A DNA stretch of 64,000 bases from Histomonas meleagridis (taxonomy: Eukaryota; Parabasalia; Tritrichomonadida; Dientamoebidae): contig WSYJ01000151.1 of NCBI GenBank assembly GCA_020186115.1, forward strand, positions 248,001 through 312,000. The letters are read 5' to 3'. Below the pieces are notes generated by a model. That model had not been told where the DNA came from. It searched no databases and worked only from the letters and a program-made list of their open reading frames with translations. The position numbers were made by a program, and so were the translations under genes. Positions 30,205 to 40,485 of the stretch are shown here, piece by piece (within the stretch, counting starts at the first letter, position 1; each line of letters opens with the position of its first letter).

Positions 30205-31359
30205 TTAATCAATTTTTGGGTTTCTGTTTTTTAATGTTTGCACAATTCCTAATGACATTACGATCACAAACACAAATGCAATCATTGCATACAAAATGAC
30301 TCCATATATTCCACCTCCACTTTCGACGATATCGAATATGTTTCCCATAAATCCTATAAATCCTGCTCCAGGGCCTGCAGCTCGTGCATTACCATCTAAA
30401 ACTCTATTTACCCATTTAATAATTTTATTCTCAGTTTTTTTCTTTCTATAATACCAAACAAGTTTTAATGAAGGATTATACATTAAAAGTTGTGATCCTT
30501 TATCAGTTGGAATTGCTAAGTTTAGACAAATTTTTGGGTTATCGCCACAATGAACGATAGCGATTCTTAACGGTTCCGGAAGTTTTGATGCGATTTTAGT
30601 TAATTCAGGTTCATAATATGGGTATTCATCAGAAAGAATCAGAACCGTACTGTTAATAGTAATACAATAATTAATGAAAAGCTGTGAAATTGAAGAAATC
30701 GGAGGAAAAACACGTTTAGAAATAAATGATTGTAAATTAAATTTGGTAAAATGATCTTGAAAAGAAACAGTAAGATTAAATGGTCTATAATGATATTTTA
30801 GAATTGGTTCATCACCAGTGAAATATACAAAATTAAGATTAAAGAAATAACATGGATAAATCTCATATTGAATTGAAAGGTTTTCTATAATAGAATATAT
30901 GTATGTAGAATGAAGACCTTGGAAAAGGAAAATTGATGATGTATTATGTTTTTCAATTTCTTGATTAAGTTGAGATTCATTTTTAATATTTATAAATGTA
31001 GGTGATAGTTGTTTCTCAACAAATGTAATAAGATCATCTAATTCAATAGCACCTGTGTATTGTTCAGCTTCATCAGGTGTAGTTTTTACTAAATAAAAAC
31101 CTGGTGTTAAAAAATCTGGAAATTGTTTACAAAGTTGATTATCATAATCACAAGTAATTGTTGAAATCAAGACATTTGTATTATTTTTAAAATGATCTTC
31201 AAGCATTTTCCATGTTGGAAGCATTTCATGACAATATGGACAATATTGCGAAATTAAAGCCACAAAAACAGGACAATGTTTATAGCTACCAATAAATATC
31301 GAAGAGTTTTCTCTAGTAATCGGTACTGAATATGATAATTGTATAAAAATTAGAATCAT
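30205..31359 (-). CDS. Membrane-anchored thioredoxin-fold (PDI-like) protein
   Basis: A 384-residue protein. It starts with a short hydrophobic signal peptide (MILIFIQLSYSV). The first thioredoxin-like domain has the redox motif CPYC in LISQYCPYCHEMLPTW at about residue 45. A second, less clear domain follows, then one membrane span near the C-terminus (GVILYAMIAFVFVIVMSLGI) and a short basic tail. This is the layout of TMX-type protein disulfide isomerases, which shuffle disulfides in the ER lumen. The ATG at 31359 is chosen because the frame upstream (39 codons more) crosses the initiator at 31388-31393. It is divergent from the kinase gene, with only 49 bp between start codons. Confidence 0.75.
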   Translation of the reverse strand: MILIFIQLSYSVPITRENSSIFIGSYKHCPVFVALISQYCPYCHEMLPTWKMLEDHFKNNTNVLISTITCDYDNQLCKQFPDFLTPGFYLVKTTPDEAEQYTGAIELDDLITFVEKQLSPTFINIKNESQLNQEIEKHNTSSIFLFQGLHSTYIYSIIENLSIQYEIYPCYFFNLNFVYFTGDEPILKYHYRPFNLTVSFQDHFTKFNLQSFISKRVFPPISSISQLFINYCITINSTVLILSDEYPYYEPELTKIASKLPEPLRIAIVHCGDNPKICLNLAIPTDKGSQLLMYNPSLKLVWYYRKKKTENKIIKWVNRVLDGNARAAGPGAGFIGFMGNIFDIVESGGGIYGVILYAMIAFVFVIVMSLGIVQTLKNRNPKID

Positions 31360-31387
31360 TTGATTTGATACAGATTTTACATAAGAA

Positions 31388-31393
31388 AAGTGA
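31388..31393 (-). promoter_or_regulatory. Initiator (Inr) of the thioredoxin-like gene
   Basis: TCACTT on the reverse strand about 30 bases before the ATG at 31359. It matches TCA-Y-W and lies inside the 49-bp divergent promoter shared with the kinase gene. Confidence 0.6.
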
Positions 31394-31408
31394 CAACAGT
31401 AAAGCAGA

Positions 31409-34300
31409 ATGACACAACTTAGTTCTTTACCAACAACAGCATCAAGTTGGGCACAAACATTTAATGAAAGTTTCAAATATGTTGATGAAGCATTAAGCTA
31501 TGTTGTATTTAATCGAAGTAAATGTACTTTAATAGCACATGAAATGAATGAATTTTTAAACGAACTTGAACGTAAAAGCGACAACGATTTAACACGAGCA
31601 GAGGTAACTTCTTTATTTGAATTTTTAAAAGCAACAGCAGCCTTTATCGGAATAATATATTCTTATACCCCAGAAAATTGGTTAAATTTTTTCCTTACAA
31701 AAGAACTCAATCAAAGTTATAATGATCTTTCAATTCTTTGGGATGCCTGGTCTGATTGTTCCACAGTATTATGCTTTAATTCTTTTGAAAGTCTAGATCA
31801 ATTAGCGTTTTGTCATTCCCAAGATTTAATATCCATATACACAGTCATTACGCAAGGTTTCAGTCAGTTTCCGCATCAAGCCCAAGCAGTTGTCCGTGAA
31901 AAACTTGAAGAAATTGTATCAATAATTCAATCACCACAATTTGTCAGTAACGACGAATCGAACAAAAGCATTTTATTACAATCTGATTGGGAGATCATCA
32001 AGCCTAACATTGGTCGAGGTGGTTATGCGACTGTGCATTTAGCCAAATTATTATCAACCGGCGAAGAGATCGCAGTTAAAGAGCTTCATGCCACACAACT
32101 CAACAGCCGCCGAATCAACTACTTAAAACGCGAAATTAACTCCATGACACATTTGCATCATCCCAATTTGCTTACACTTATTGGTGTCACAGTTACGCCT
32201 CCTTTTTGCATTGCGACGCAGTTCATACCGAATGGCTCATTACAATCGTTGATATATCAATCGGATGACTTGAAGCCATTATTAGCCAGTGAAATAGCGT
32301 TAGATGTTGCACGCGCAATGGAATATTTACATGCGCAAGGAATGATACATCGAGATCTTAAGCCATCGAACATCTTAATGAGCAAAGATTATCGAGCTAT
32401 TGTCTGTGACTTTGGGTTAACACGAATGATAGCACCTATTATGTCCAGTGAGTTAGGTACATTACAATGGATGGCACCTGAGATCCTTATTCCTGGCGGC
32501 GAATATGACACGTCAGTGGATGTATATGCATATGGAATTATTCTATATGAAATGTGCTCGCGGAAATTCCCTTATGAAGGATGTAAACAAGTACAAATCG
32601 CAGCAAAAGTATTACAAGGAGAACGGCCTGAAATACCGGAAGGAACTCCATATCAATTAAAGGACTTGATCACGAGATGTTGGTCACAACAAATCGAGAA
32701 AAGGCCAACGATGCATCAAATTGTGGAAGAATTATCAAATGGACAAACATTATTTCCGGGCACGAATTCAAATGAGTTTAGACAATGGGTTAAGAAGACA
32801 TCGCCTGCACATGTTGACGCAATCGAAGCATTATTAAAGCAACAAAATGATTCAAATACTTTAATTGCAAGATTAAGTAACTTAAGTCCTTTGGACCCAT
32901 TAACATTACCAACGTTAAAGAATATATATGAATCGAAACTTGAAAACCCATTGATGATTAATGATATTATTAACTTGGCATTACAAAACGTATCAGAGCC
33001 AGTACAAAACTTGTCGTTTAAGATAATCGAACGAATATTAACATCGAATTCTTTGGATTCAAACGTATTAATACAATCAATATTAAAGATATGGACAATT
33101 AATCCAAATTTTATCATTAATAATATAAATAAATTCGTTAATAAACTTGAAGATAAAAGTTTGTTAATAAAAGGAATATTAACAAATGGTAATCAAAATG
33201 ATCAAACTATTGACGTCATTGAACAAATAACTGATATTAATAACTTTCAAATTGTGTTTGAACATTTGAAAGATGAAAACTTATTAAACAAATTATTAAT
33301 AAAATGGATTCGTAACTTCGGCGTCAAAATAGAAATGGCGCCTGCTGCAGTATCATCGATATCTTCTTTGATTACCTTCATCCAAAGTGTTGAACAAACT
33401 TCAAAATTCGATGCGTTATGTTTAAATGAAAGAGATAAAAAACGAATTCAACAAATTTTGACCAAGTTGAAATCGGAAAAATATAAAAATTCAATTGAAG
33501 ATATGAACTTGATCATTAATACTTTGTTGCCTTTCTTTATTAAAGGTGGTCCTGGTGTTGGTACATTGCAAATATTAAATTATGGAGCAAAACTTCCACA
33601 AATTGCTGAGCTAATATCGAAATTAGACTTCTGGGATTTGTTTTCGCAATGTTTAAATAATAATAACAAAGAAATAGAGAACTTAACTATAAAAATTTTG
33701 CTCAAATTGGACATAATTCCATTGGACAAAATCAAGAAGATTTGGAAGCCGTTAATTCTGATGTTTTTACATCAGCAAAATTTGAATACATTGAAATTGA
33801 TCAAAAAGTTGATGAAAATTAAATCAAAATTGGATATAACGATATACATTTTGGCTTTGATTAAAGGTTTACAAACGGAGAATTCTTCGGTTTATACGAA
33901 AGTGCTCTTTAAGTTAAAACTTAAAAAATTCGAAGTACATTTAGATAAAAGAATTTGGAGAAATATAGCACAGGAAATTAAGGATAATTACGTGGTTAAC
34001 GCTACAATTGCTTTGTTTTATATTAAGGTATATAATGAAATTGAAAATACAACAGTATCATACGAATTGATAACCGCGTTGTTAAACTCATTGTATGGAA
34101 ATTCTCCCCCATTTAACTTGATTGTGCCGATTTTACAGATGATAGTTTTGATGATTAGTGATCCAAATATGATAATATTTTTGGTACATAATAATTTCAT
34201 ACAATACTTGCATCAACTACCTGAAAGATATCCTAACGAGGACAGAATCACAGCGGTGTTACAAAATTTTGCTGTTGTATTTAGAGGAAAATCTGAATAA
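31409..34300 (+). CDS. TKL-type protein kinase with HEAT-like C-terminal region
   Basis: A 963-residue protein. Residues 1-185 are helical and unrecognised. The kinase domain spans about 190-455: glycine loop GRGGYATVHLA, lysine in IAVKEL, catalytic HRDLKPSN, DFG in VCDFGLTRM, activation segment end GTLQWMAPEIL, then DVYAYGIILYEM and RCW...RPTM. All catalytic residues are present, so it should be active. GTLQWMAPE and the RCW...RP pattern place it in the tyrosine-kinase-like group, which is greatly expanded in trichomonads. Residues from about 480 to the end form helical repeats, probably a protein-binding scaffold. The substrate is unknown. The ATG lies 49 bp from the start of the divergent thioredoxin-like gene. 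Confidence 0.88.
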   Translation: MTQLSSLPTTASSWAQTFNESFKYVDEALSYVVFNRSKCTLIAHEMNEFLNELERKSDNDLTRAEVTSLFEFLKATAAFIGIIYSYTPENWLNFFLTKELNQSYNDLSILWDAWSDCSTVLCFNSFESLDQLAFCHSQDLISIYTVITQGFSQFPHQAQAVVREKLEEIVSIIQSPQFVSNDESNKSILLQSDWEIIKPNIGRGGYATVHLAKLLSTGEEIAVKELHATQLNSRRINYLKREINSMTHLHHPNLLTLIGVTVTPPFCIATQFIPNGSLQSLIYQSDDLKPLLASEIALDVARAMEYLHAQGMIHRDLKPSNILMSKDYRAIVCDFGLTRMIAPIMSSELGTLQWMAPEILIPGGEYDTSVDVYAYGIILYEMCSRKFPYEGCKQVQIAAKVLQGERPEIPEGTPYQLKDLITRCWSQQIEKRPTMHQIVEELSNGQTLFPGTNSNEFRQWVKKTSPAHVDAIEALLKQQNDSNTLIARLSNLSPLDPLTLPTLKNIYESKLENPLMINDIINLALQNVSEPVQNLSFKIIERILTSNSLDSNVLIQSILKIWTINPNFIINNINKFVNKLEDKSLLIKGILTNGNQNDQTIDVIEQITDINNFQIVFEHLKDENLLNKLLIKWIRNFGVKIEMAPAAVSSISSLITFIQSVEQTSKFDALCLNERDKKRIQQILTKLKSEKYKNSIEDMNLIINTLLPFFIKGGPGVGTLQILNYGAKLPQIAELISKLDFWDLFSQCLNNNNKEIENLTIKILLKLDIIPLDKIKKIWKPLILMFLHQQNLNTLKLIKKLMKIKSKLDITIYILALIKGLQTENSSVYTKVLFKLKLKKFEVHLDKRIWRNIAQEIKDNYVVNATIALFYIKVYNEIENTTVSYELITALLNSLYGNSPPFNLIVPILQMIVLMISDPNMIIFLVHNNFIQYLHQLPERYPNEDRITAVLQNFAVVFRGKSE

Positions 34301-34494
34301 AATCGTTTTAATTTGTGTTTTTGGTTTTATAAAATAATATTAATGAAATGAATTTACTTCATAACGCTTAATTATAGAAGTATTTGGAAAAAAAAATTTG
34401 GCAGAAAGGTTTCACAAATACATCTGAAGAAAAATGTTTTACTTAAAAGATAGTTCTTATGACAAGTGAACTCATGGGAAATAGGGTTTACATT

Positions 34495-36474
34495 TTATTT
34501 TGTCATATTTAGACGCCAAAAGAAGTGGTGCAGAACATTATTTTCAGTTATTTTAATAAGTGTTGTTGCAAATGATTCGAATAATTTTCAAATTTTATAT
34601 AAAAATATCAAAAAATTTATATAAAAACGAAATTGAATAAATAAATATTTTTAAACTTATCATCAATTCCTTCTTGTTCAAGAAGTAATTTAACTGTTTT
34701 TGAATTACCATATTTAGATGCTATAATAAGTGCGCTATCAAATATTTTAAATAATTTCCGAATACTATATAGAAATATCAAAATATTAAAATAAGTTTTA
34801 AATAAAACATATAAATATTTTTAGCATTAATATCGATTCCTTCTTGTTCAAGAAGTAATTGAACTATTTCTATATGACCTTTAAATGATGCAAACATAAG
34901 TGCTGTTTCAAATATTTTAAATAATTTCCAAATATTATATTGAAATATTAAATTATTAAAACAAAATTTAAATAAAAAATATAAATGTTTCTTTCATTAA
35001 CATCAATTCTTTTTTGCTCTAGAAGTGATTGGACTGTTTTTATATCATTATTTACGATTAAAACCATAAATGCTGTATTAAACAATTTAAATAATTTCCA
35101 AATATTATCTTGAAATAAGAAGTTATTAAAAAAATTTTTAAACAAAATAAATAAATATTTTTAGCATTAATATCAATTCCTTCTTGTTCAAGAAGTAATT
35201 TAACTGTTCCTATTTTACCATTTCTAGATGCTAAAATAAGTGCTGTCTCAAATAATTTAAATAATTTTCAAATATTATTTTGAAATTTCAAATTGTTAAA
35301 ATAAATTTTAATTAAAACAAATAAATACCTTTCGTATTTATATCAATTCCTTCTTGTTCAAGAAGTAATTGAACAATTTTTATATAACCATTTATAGATG
35401 CATACATTAGCGCTGTATAAAATAATTTAAATAATTTCCAAATATTATTTTGAAACTTCAAAATATTAAAGTAAATTTTAAATAAAACAAATAAATATCT
35501 TTAGCATTAATATCAATTCCTTTACGCTCAAGAAGTAATTTAACGATTTCTCTTCGATCAAATGAAGATGCCCACAAAAATGCTGTTCGATACATTTTTA
35601 ATATTTTCCAAATATTATTTTGAAATCACAAATCATTAAAATAAATATTAATTAAAACAAATAAATATCTTTAGCATTAATATCAATTCCTTCTTGTTCA
35701 AGAAGTAATTTAACTATTTCTGTATAACCATTTATAGTTGCATACATTAGCGCTGTATAAAATAATTTAAATAATTTCCAAATATTATTTTGAAATATCA
35801 AATAATTAAAACAAAATTTATATAAAACAAATACATATCTTTCGTATTTATATCAATTTCATCTTGTTCAAGAAGTAATTTAACTGTTTTTATATGACCT
35901 TCTCTAGATGCTAACATAAGTGCTGTATAAAATAATTTAAATAATTTCCAAATATTATTTTGAAATATCAAATAATTAAAACAAAATTTAAATATAACAA
36001 ATAAATAACTTTCGTATATATATCAATTTCATCTTGTTCAAGAAGTAATTTAACTATTTCTGTTTTGCCACTTGAAGATGCTAAGTATAATGGAGTTTGA
36101 ATTTATTCAAACAATTACCAAATATTGCTTTAATATAATATTTTATTGAAATATACATAAAATAAACAAAAATGATATTTTTACTATTAATATTTCCCAC
36201 CTTATTAAGAAAGAATTTAAACACTTCAACATTATCACTTTGTGATGCTAATAAAAGTGCTGAATTAAAAATATTAATTAAATTCCAAATATTATTTTAA
36301 AATCCAATATCAGTATAATGAAAATTGAAAACTATAAACAAATATCTTTGGCATTAATATTAATTCCTTCTTGTTCGAGAAGAAGTTGGATAATTTTCAT
36401 ATATCCTTTTAATGATGCTATTAATAATGGTGTTCTAAATATTTGAAATGATTTTTAAATATTATTAATATATA
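34495..36474 (-). repeat. Split ankyrin array A3 (170-bp units, largest)
   Basis: Reading leftwards on the reverse strand, repeat starts (threonine or serine codon) fall at 36431, 36261, 36094, 35924, 35754, 35584, 35414, 35244, 35074, 34904, 34735 and 34564: spacings are 170 except 167, 169 and 171. The first eleven cores are free of stops; ten have 30 codons, and the one at 36261 has 29, which accounts for the spacing of 167. The 169 spacing arises inside a spacer. The last unit is diverged and ends with a stop at 34495. Spacers share a 5' part like ATTTATTTGTTTTATTTAA and a 3' part like TTTGGAAATTATTTAA. The array follows the DUF3447 gene at 36475-37779 with no other promoter visible, so it is probably the 3' part of that gene. 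Confidence 0.85.
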
Positions 36475-37779
36475 TCATAATATTATAACAAACTCGAAAA
36501 CATTATAATAATCATCTCTTTCATTAATATCAATTCCTTTTTGTTGTAATACAAATTGAACAAGTTCGATATTTCCTGATTCTGTTGCATATAATAAAAT
36601 TTTTTTAGGAATTTCATAATTTTGAAGAAAATATTCAACAAGATATAAATTACCAATTTTTGCTGATACATTAATTATATATTCATCAAACTGAATTTCT
36701 TTTTCTAATAATGAAAAAATTTCATAATTACCTTTGTTAATGCAATAATAAATTAATTCTTGTAACTTTACTTCATATAGTGTTTGCGTATTGTTTACAT
36801 AATACCCAAATTTTTGGAATGGAATTTGTTTTGTATTTACATATGTTGTTGCTTGTTGATTTTTATCTAATTTTTCGATTTTATTTTCAAAAAGATATTT
36901 AAAGATATCATTTCGATGAAATTCAATTGCTGTTTCATATGCATCTTCAAATGTTGAATGATTTTGTTCACATAAATGAATAATTTCTTCATTTCCACCT
37001 GCAACTGCATATTTACCTGTGTTTTCTACACTTGCTCCATTCATAAGTAAATATTTAAAACATTTAACAGAAGAAAAAAATGCTGCATAATCAATTAATG
37101 AAACATTTTCTTTATTAATGAATGAACATCTTTCATAAAGTGATGGTTCAATTTTCTGGTTAAAATCAAAATTTTCTTGTGATGAAACTTCTTGAAGTTT
37201 TTCTATTTCATCATTTCGAATTATTTTTGCAAGTTCATTTGGATTTACTCCTTCTACAATTAATTTTTTGTGAAGCTCCCAATCATTCTTAGAAAGTTCA
37301 TTATAATTTTTTAAAAATGTATCTTCAATTATATCATTTTTATATTTTATTTTGTTTTCTAATTTTGTTTTATAGTGTGCAAAATATTTAGTTGTAAATT
37401 TTTTTGTAATATTTGAATCAACTAAATTTTTTTCGATCATTTTCTCAATAACATAATATGTTTCTTGTGTATCAAATTCTGATATATAATTAATTAAAAT
37501 TTCATTAATTGTTGTTTTGTTATTATTATTAATTTCATCTTCTTTTGCTTGAATTGTGTGTAAGTAATTAAAATATGTTTCTATTGTTTCTCTTCGAGTT
37601 AAAAATGCAGAATAAACCAGTATGATTAAACAATTATTAAATGTATAACGAAAATTTTTATCAAATAAAAGAATTGTTTGTGCAACAGTGAAATCAAAAT
37701 TATTATCGCTTAAACTAAAAACCAGTTGTTCAAGAGAATTTGGTTTTAAATAACAAACCGATTGATTGTTTTCATTCAT
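36475..37779 (-). CDS. DUF3447/ankyrin gene 3
   Basis: A 434-residue reading from the ATG at 37779 (MNENNQSVCYL). The N-terminal helical domain (LEQLVFSLSDNNFDFTVAQ and following) is about 165 residues. The DUF3447 core follows (ELSKNDWELHKKLIVEG, NPNELAKIIRNDEIEKL, ERCSFINKENVSLIDYAAFF, CFKYLLMNGA, GNEEIIHLCEQNHS), and then ankyrin-like units ending GIDINERDD. The frame stops inside the first spacer of array A3, so the stop is a stop only if the spacer stays in the mRNA. The frame upstream of the ATG crosses the initiator at 37814-37819, which is why the longer start is rejected. The molecular role is unknown; ankyrin arrays normally bind proteins. Confidence 0.75.
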   Translation of the reverse strand: MNENNQSVCYLKPNSLEQLVFSLSDNNFDFTVAQTILLFDKNFRYTFNNCLIILVYSAFLTRRETIETYFNYLHTIQAKEDEINNNNKTTINEILINYISEFDTQETYYVIEKMIEKNLVDSNITKKFTTKYFAHYKTKLENKIKYKNDIIEDTFLKNYNELSKNDWELHKKLIVEGVNPNELAKIIRNDEIEKLQEVSSQENFDFNQKIEPSLYERCSFINKENVSLIDYAAFFSSVKCFKYLLMNGASVENTGKYAVAGGNEEIIHLCEQNHSTFEDAYETAIEFHRNDIFKYLFENKIEKLDKNQQATTYVNTKQIPFQKFGYYVNNTQTLYEVKLQELIYYCINKGNYEIFSLLEKEIQFDEYIINVSAKIGNLYLVEYFLQNYEIPKKILLYATESGNIELVQFVLQQKGIDINERDDYYNVFEFVIIL

Positions 37780-37813
37780 ATCCTTTTTATGTATTTTGAA
37801 TGTTTTACATGCA

Positions 37814-37819
37814 AAGTGA
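37814..37819 (-). promoter_or_regulatory. Initiator of DUF3447 gene 3, followed by a start-stop uORF
   Basis: TCACTT on the reverse strand matches TCA-Y-W. Four bases later comes ATGTAA (37805-37810), a start codon followed at once by a stop; the proposed real start lies about 25 bases further on. The first ATG may be too near the cap to be used. Confidence 0.5.
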
Positions 37820-37848
37820 GCACTTTTTGCTGAGTCTTTTTCTTTCAA

Positions 37849-38230
37849 TTATTGTGTCTGAGATAAGTGATAAATTATATTATTTCATGTTCTGAACAAA
37901 AAAAATTCACTCATTTATGAATAAGCCAAAATCTTTACTCAGTAATTTACGATGGATCTCACATTTTTTTTTTAACAAATTAAAAATAATTATCCTTAGA
38001 TATATTAAGAAGGATAATTTATTGTATAATGTATTATATTTCTTCTTTATTTCTAAATGAAAAAATGTTAATTGAAGGATTACCTTGCAAATGATTTGAT
38101 TAGAAAATTTCAGTACTTACAGAAACTCTTATCGTTATTCATTTTTTTGATGCCAAACAAACCGTCCAAAGGAATTCGTTGCACTTTTTGTTTTTGAAAA
38201 CAATAACCGTATAATTAAAAACATTTCTCA
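37849..38230. other. Intergenic region, divergent promoters
   Basis: AT-rich spacer between DUF3447 gene 3 and the four-span membrane protein gene. No gene seen. Confidence 0.45.
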
Positions 38231-38881
38231 ATGTTCGAAAAAGATATTACTTACAAGTGTACTAAAGCAAATCTCATCATTATACTTCTTGCTCTTCTTT
38301 ATTTTGGTGGATTATTGTGGTCAATCTTTATAACAGCTAAATGGGTTGCCACAGAACCTTATTTTTATATTTCTTATCATGAAAAGTCTGACTATTACAA
38401 TTATGAACTATACTTAGATGCTTACGCTATTTCTTTGATTTGTCTGGTCTCGGTAGAACTTTTCTTTGCAATAACCACTTTAATGATTTTCTTATGCTGT
38501 TCTCATAAAAAGGTTTTCAAAATATTTGTTTACATTACTACTTTTTTCAGCATTCCTGTTATTGTTCTACATGCTGTTTCTATCATTAAAACCAATCCTA
38601 CTGATTGTTCTGCATTTTACAATTATTCAGATTATTACAAGATAAAGAGTGTGCCAGGTTGCTTTGAAGCTCATTCAAATAATGCTACCATATTGCCTTA
38701 TTTAATATTTACTCATGCGATGCTATTAGTTTACTTAATACTTACAGACTATGGTTTCCCACCAGATGAAACGGAACAAGTTTCTTCACAACCAATGACA
38801 TCAAATGTTAATACAAATAATTATCAAACCAATGAACAAAGACCATCTACACAAGTAACAAATTATAGTCAATTCTACTAA
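38231..38881 (+). CDS. Four-span membrane protein, function unknown
   Basis: A 216-residue protein with four hydrophobic segments: about residues 16-36, 66-90, 97-118 and 151-170. The loop between spans 3 and 4 holds two cysteines (TDC...PGC) and several Asn-x-Ser/Thr sites, and the C-terminal tail is polar and Gln/Asn/Thr-rich (TSNVNTNNYQTNEQRPS). The plan resembles small tetraspan proteins, but the CCG motif of true tetraspanins is not present. It would sit in the plasma or an internal membrane. The ATG at 38231 is the first in the frame. It lies between two DUF3447/ankyrin loci that point away from it. Confidence 0.6.
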   Translation: MFEKDITYKCTKANLIIILLALLYFGGLLWSIFITAKWVATEPYFYISYHEKSDYYNYELYLDAYAISLICLVSVELFFAITTLMIFLCCSHKKVFKIFVYITTFFSIPVIVLHAVSIIKTNPTDCSAFYNYSDYYKIKSVPGCFEAHSNNATILPYLIFTHAMLLVYLILTDYGFPPDETEQVSSQPMTSNVNTNNYQTNEQRPSTQVTNYSQFY

Positions 38882-39135
38882 GTGATTTGACTTTTTTGGG
38901 AATAGTAAAAAAATCAATATACATACTCAAATTTAATTTGGTTGAATAAAATTAACATCATATGACTGTTGTGATTTTCATTCTGAGTTGCATTTCTTTA
39001 TTAATAACTGTGATAGTAACCTTGGAAGTTTAAAGCACTGCATAAAGTTTTGTTTCCATTTTTTAATAATCACTTTTTTGTAATATAAATAATTTTTAAG
39101 TTGAAAACGATCGTTAAAGAACTAAGTTTTGCAAT

Positions 39136-40485
39136 ATGAATAGCAGCAATCCCGATGGCGCTAATTCCAAATGTTATTCCATAGAGATAATGTCCAAACT
39201 TGAACGCACGATTTTTAATTTAACCCAAGATAATCTTGAAAATGCAATCGACATAGTAATAGAACTATTTGATATAAATTTCCCATATACATACAATTTA
39301 TTCATTAGCAATTTAATTTATTTCGCATTTTATTCAAAAATAGAAGTGAGTGATTTGTATTTAAGTTATTTAGAAAGAATACAAAAGAAAGAAGAAGAAA
39401 TTGACTCAAAAAATTTAAATATCATTAAAATTTTTTGTGAGTATATAAGTAGAATCAATTCACAAGAATCAAATTATTTAATTGAACAAATGATTGAACG
39501 AAATTTAATCAATGCAAGTTTTACCAAAAACATTTCCACCCCGTATTTTTATCATTATAAAACAGAAAATGAAATTTTTGCAAAATCTGCTCATATAATG
39601 AGTCAAAATCTTAATTTTTTTAAAAATTATAAAGTTTTATCAAAGAATGATTTTGAGCTTCATAAGAAATATATTAAAGAAGGACATAATCCAAATGAAA
39701 TTGCAAAAATAATTCGAAATGATGAAATCGAAAAACTTCAAGAAGTGTCATCACAAGAAAATTTTGATTTTAATCAAATATTTGAACCGTCAATTTATGA
39801 GAGATGTTCATTTGTTAATGACTGGGGTGTTTCATTAATTGATTATGCAGCATTTTTTGGATCAGTTCAATGTTTTAAATATTTACTTATGAATGGAGCA
39901 AAAGGAAGTAATACAGGAAAATATGCAGTTGCAGGTGGAAATGAAGAAATTATTCATTTATGTGAACAAAATCATTCATCATTTGAAGGTGCATATGAAG
40001 CAGCAATTAAATTTCATCGAAATGATATCTTTAAATATATATATGAAAATAATTTAGAAACCATGTATCAATATCCACCAAGGTTTGGAGATCAATATCC
40101 ACTAAAGTTTGAAGATCAATATCCACAAACGCCTGAATCATCCGAATCTTTAAGCAGTTTTTCATATTTATTTAGAAAAATGAAACAAAAGGATATTAAT
40201 GATTTGGGAGACATATGTATCAATAACGGAAATTCTGAAATTTTTTTATATTTACTTGGAAAAGGATTAAAAATTAAAGAATCCACAATCAATGAAGCAG
40301 CAAAAATTGGTAATTTATATCTTGTTAAACATTTTCTCCTAAATAATTCAATTCCAAATAACATTTTAAAATTTGCTTTGAAATCAGGAAATATTGAACT
40401 TGTTAAATATGTTTTGGAACAAGGAGTTGATCTTAATACTAGAAATATTTGGTCATTTTATTTAAAGTTTATTTCTATTATTTAA
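39136..40485 (+). CDS. DUF3447/ankyrin gene 4
   Basis: A 449-residue reading from ATG 39136. The N-terminal helical domain (LERTIFNLTQDNLENAIDIVIELFD) is followed by the DUF3447 core with the family motifs (ELHKKYIKEG, NPNEIAKIIRNDEIEKL, ERCSFVNDWGVSLIDYAAFF, CFKYLLMNGA, GNEEIIHLCEQNHS). A small in-frame tandem of QYPPRFGD, QYPLKFED and QYPQTPES interrupts it at about 40066-40140, and ankyrin-like units run to LEQGVDLNTRN. The frame then ends inside the first spacer of array A4. This copy has no visible frameshift. Its core bases remain very close to genes 1-3 while both ends have diverged. Confidence 0.78.
   Translation: MNSSNPDGANSKCYSIEIMSKLERTIFNLTQDNLENAIDIVIELFDINFPYTYNLFISNLIYFAFYSKIEVSDLYLSYLERIQKKEEEIDSKNLNIIKIFCEYISRINSQESNYLIEQMIERNLINASFTKNISTPYFYHYKTENEIFAKSAHIMSQNLNFFKNYKVLSKNDFELHKKYIKEGHNPNEIAKIIRNDEIEKLQEVSSQENFDFNQIFEPSIYERCSFVNDWGVSLIDYAAFFGSVQCFKYLLMNGAKGSNTGKYAVAGGNEEIIHLCEQNHSSFEGAYEAAIKFHRNDIFKYIYENNLETMYQYPPRFGDQYPLKFEDQYPQTPESSESLSSFSYLFRKMKQKDINDLGDICINNGNSEIFLYLLGKGLKIKESTINEAAKIGNLYLVKHFLLNNSIPNNILKFALKSGNIELVKYVLEQGVDLNTRNIWSFYLKFISII

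Noticed and set aside
34495-36474. Ankyrin arrays as plain dead pseudogenes
   Set aside because: All eleven complete cores in this array are stop-free and in frame, which is improbable for non-coding DNA this AT-rich, and three arrays end in a sensible terminal exon. Array A2 and the tail of A1 are, however, decayed.
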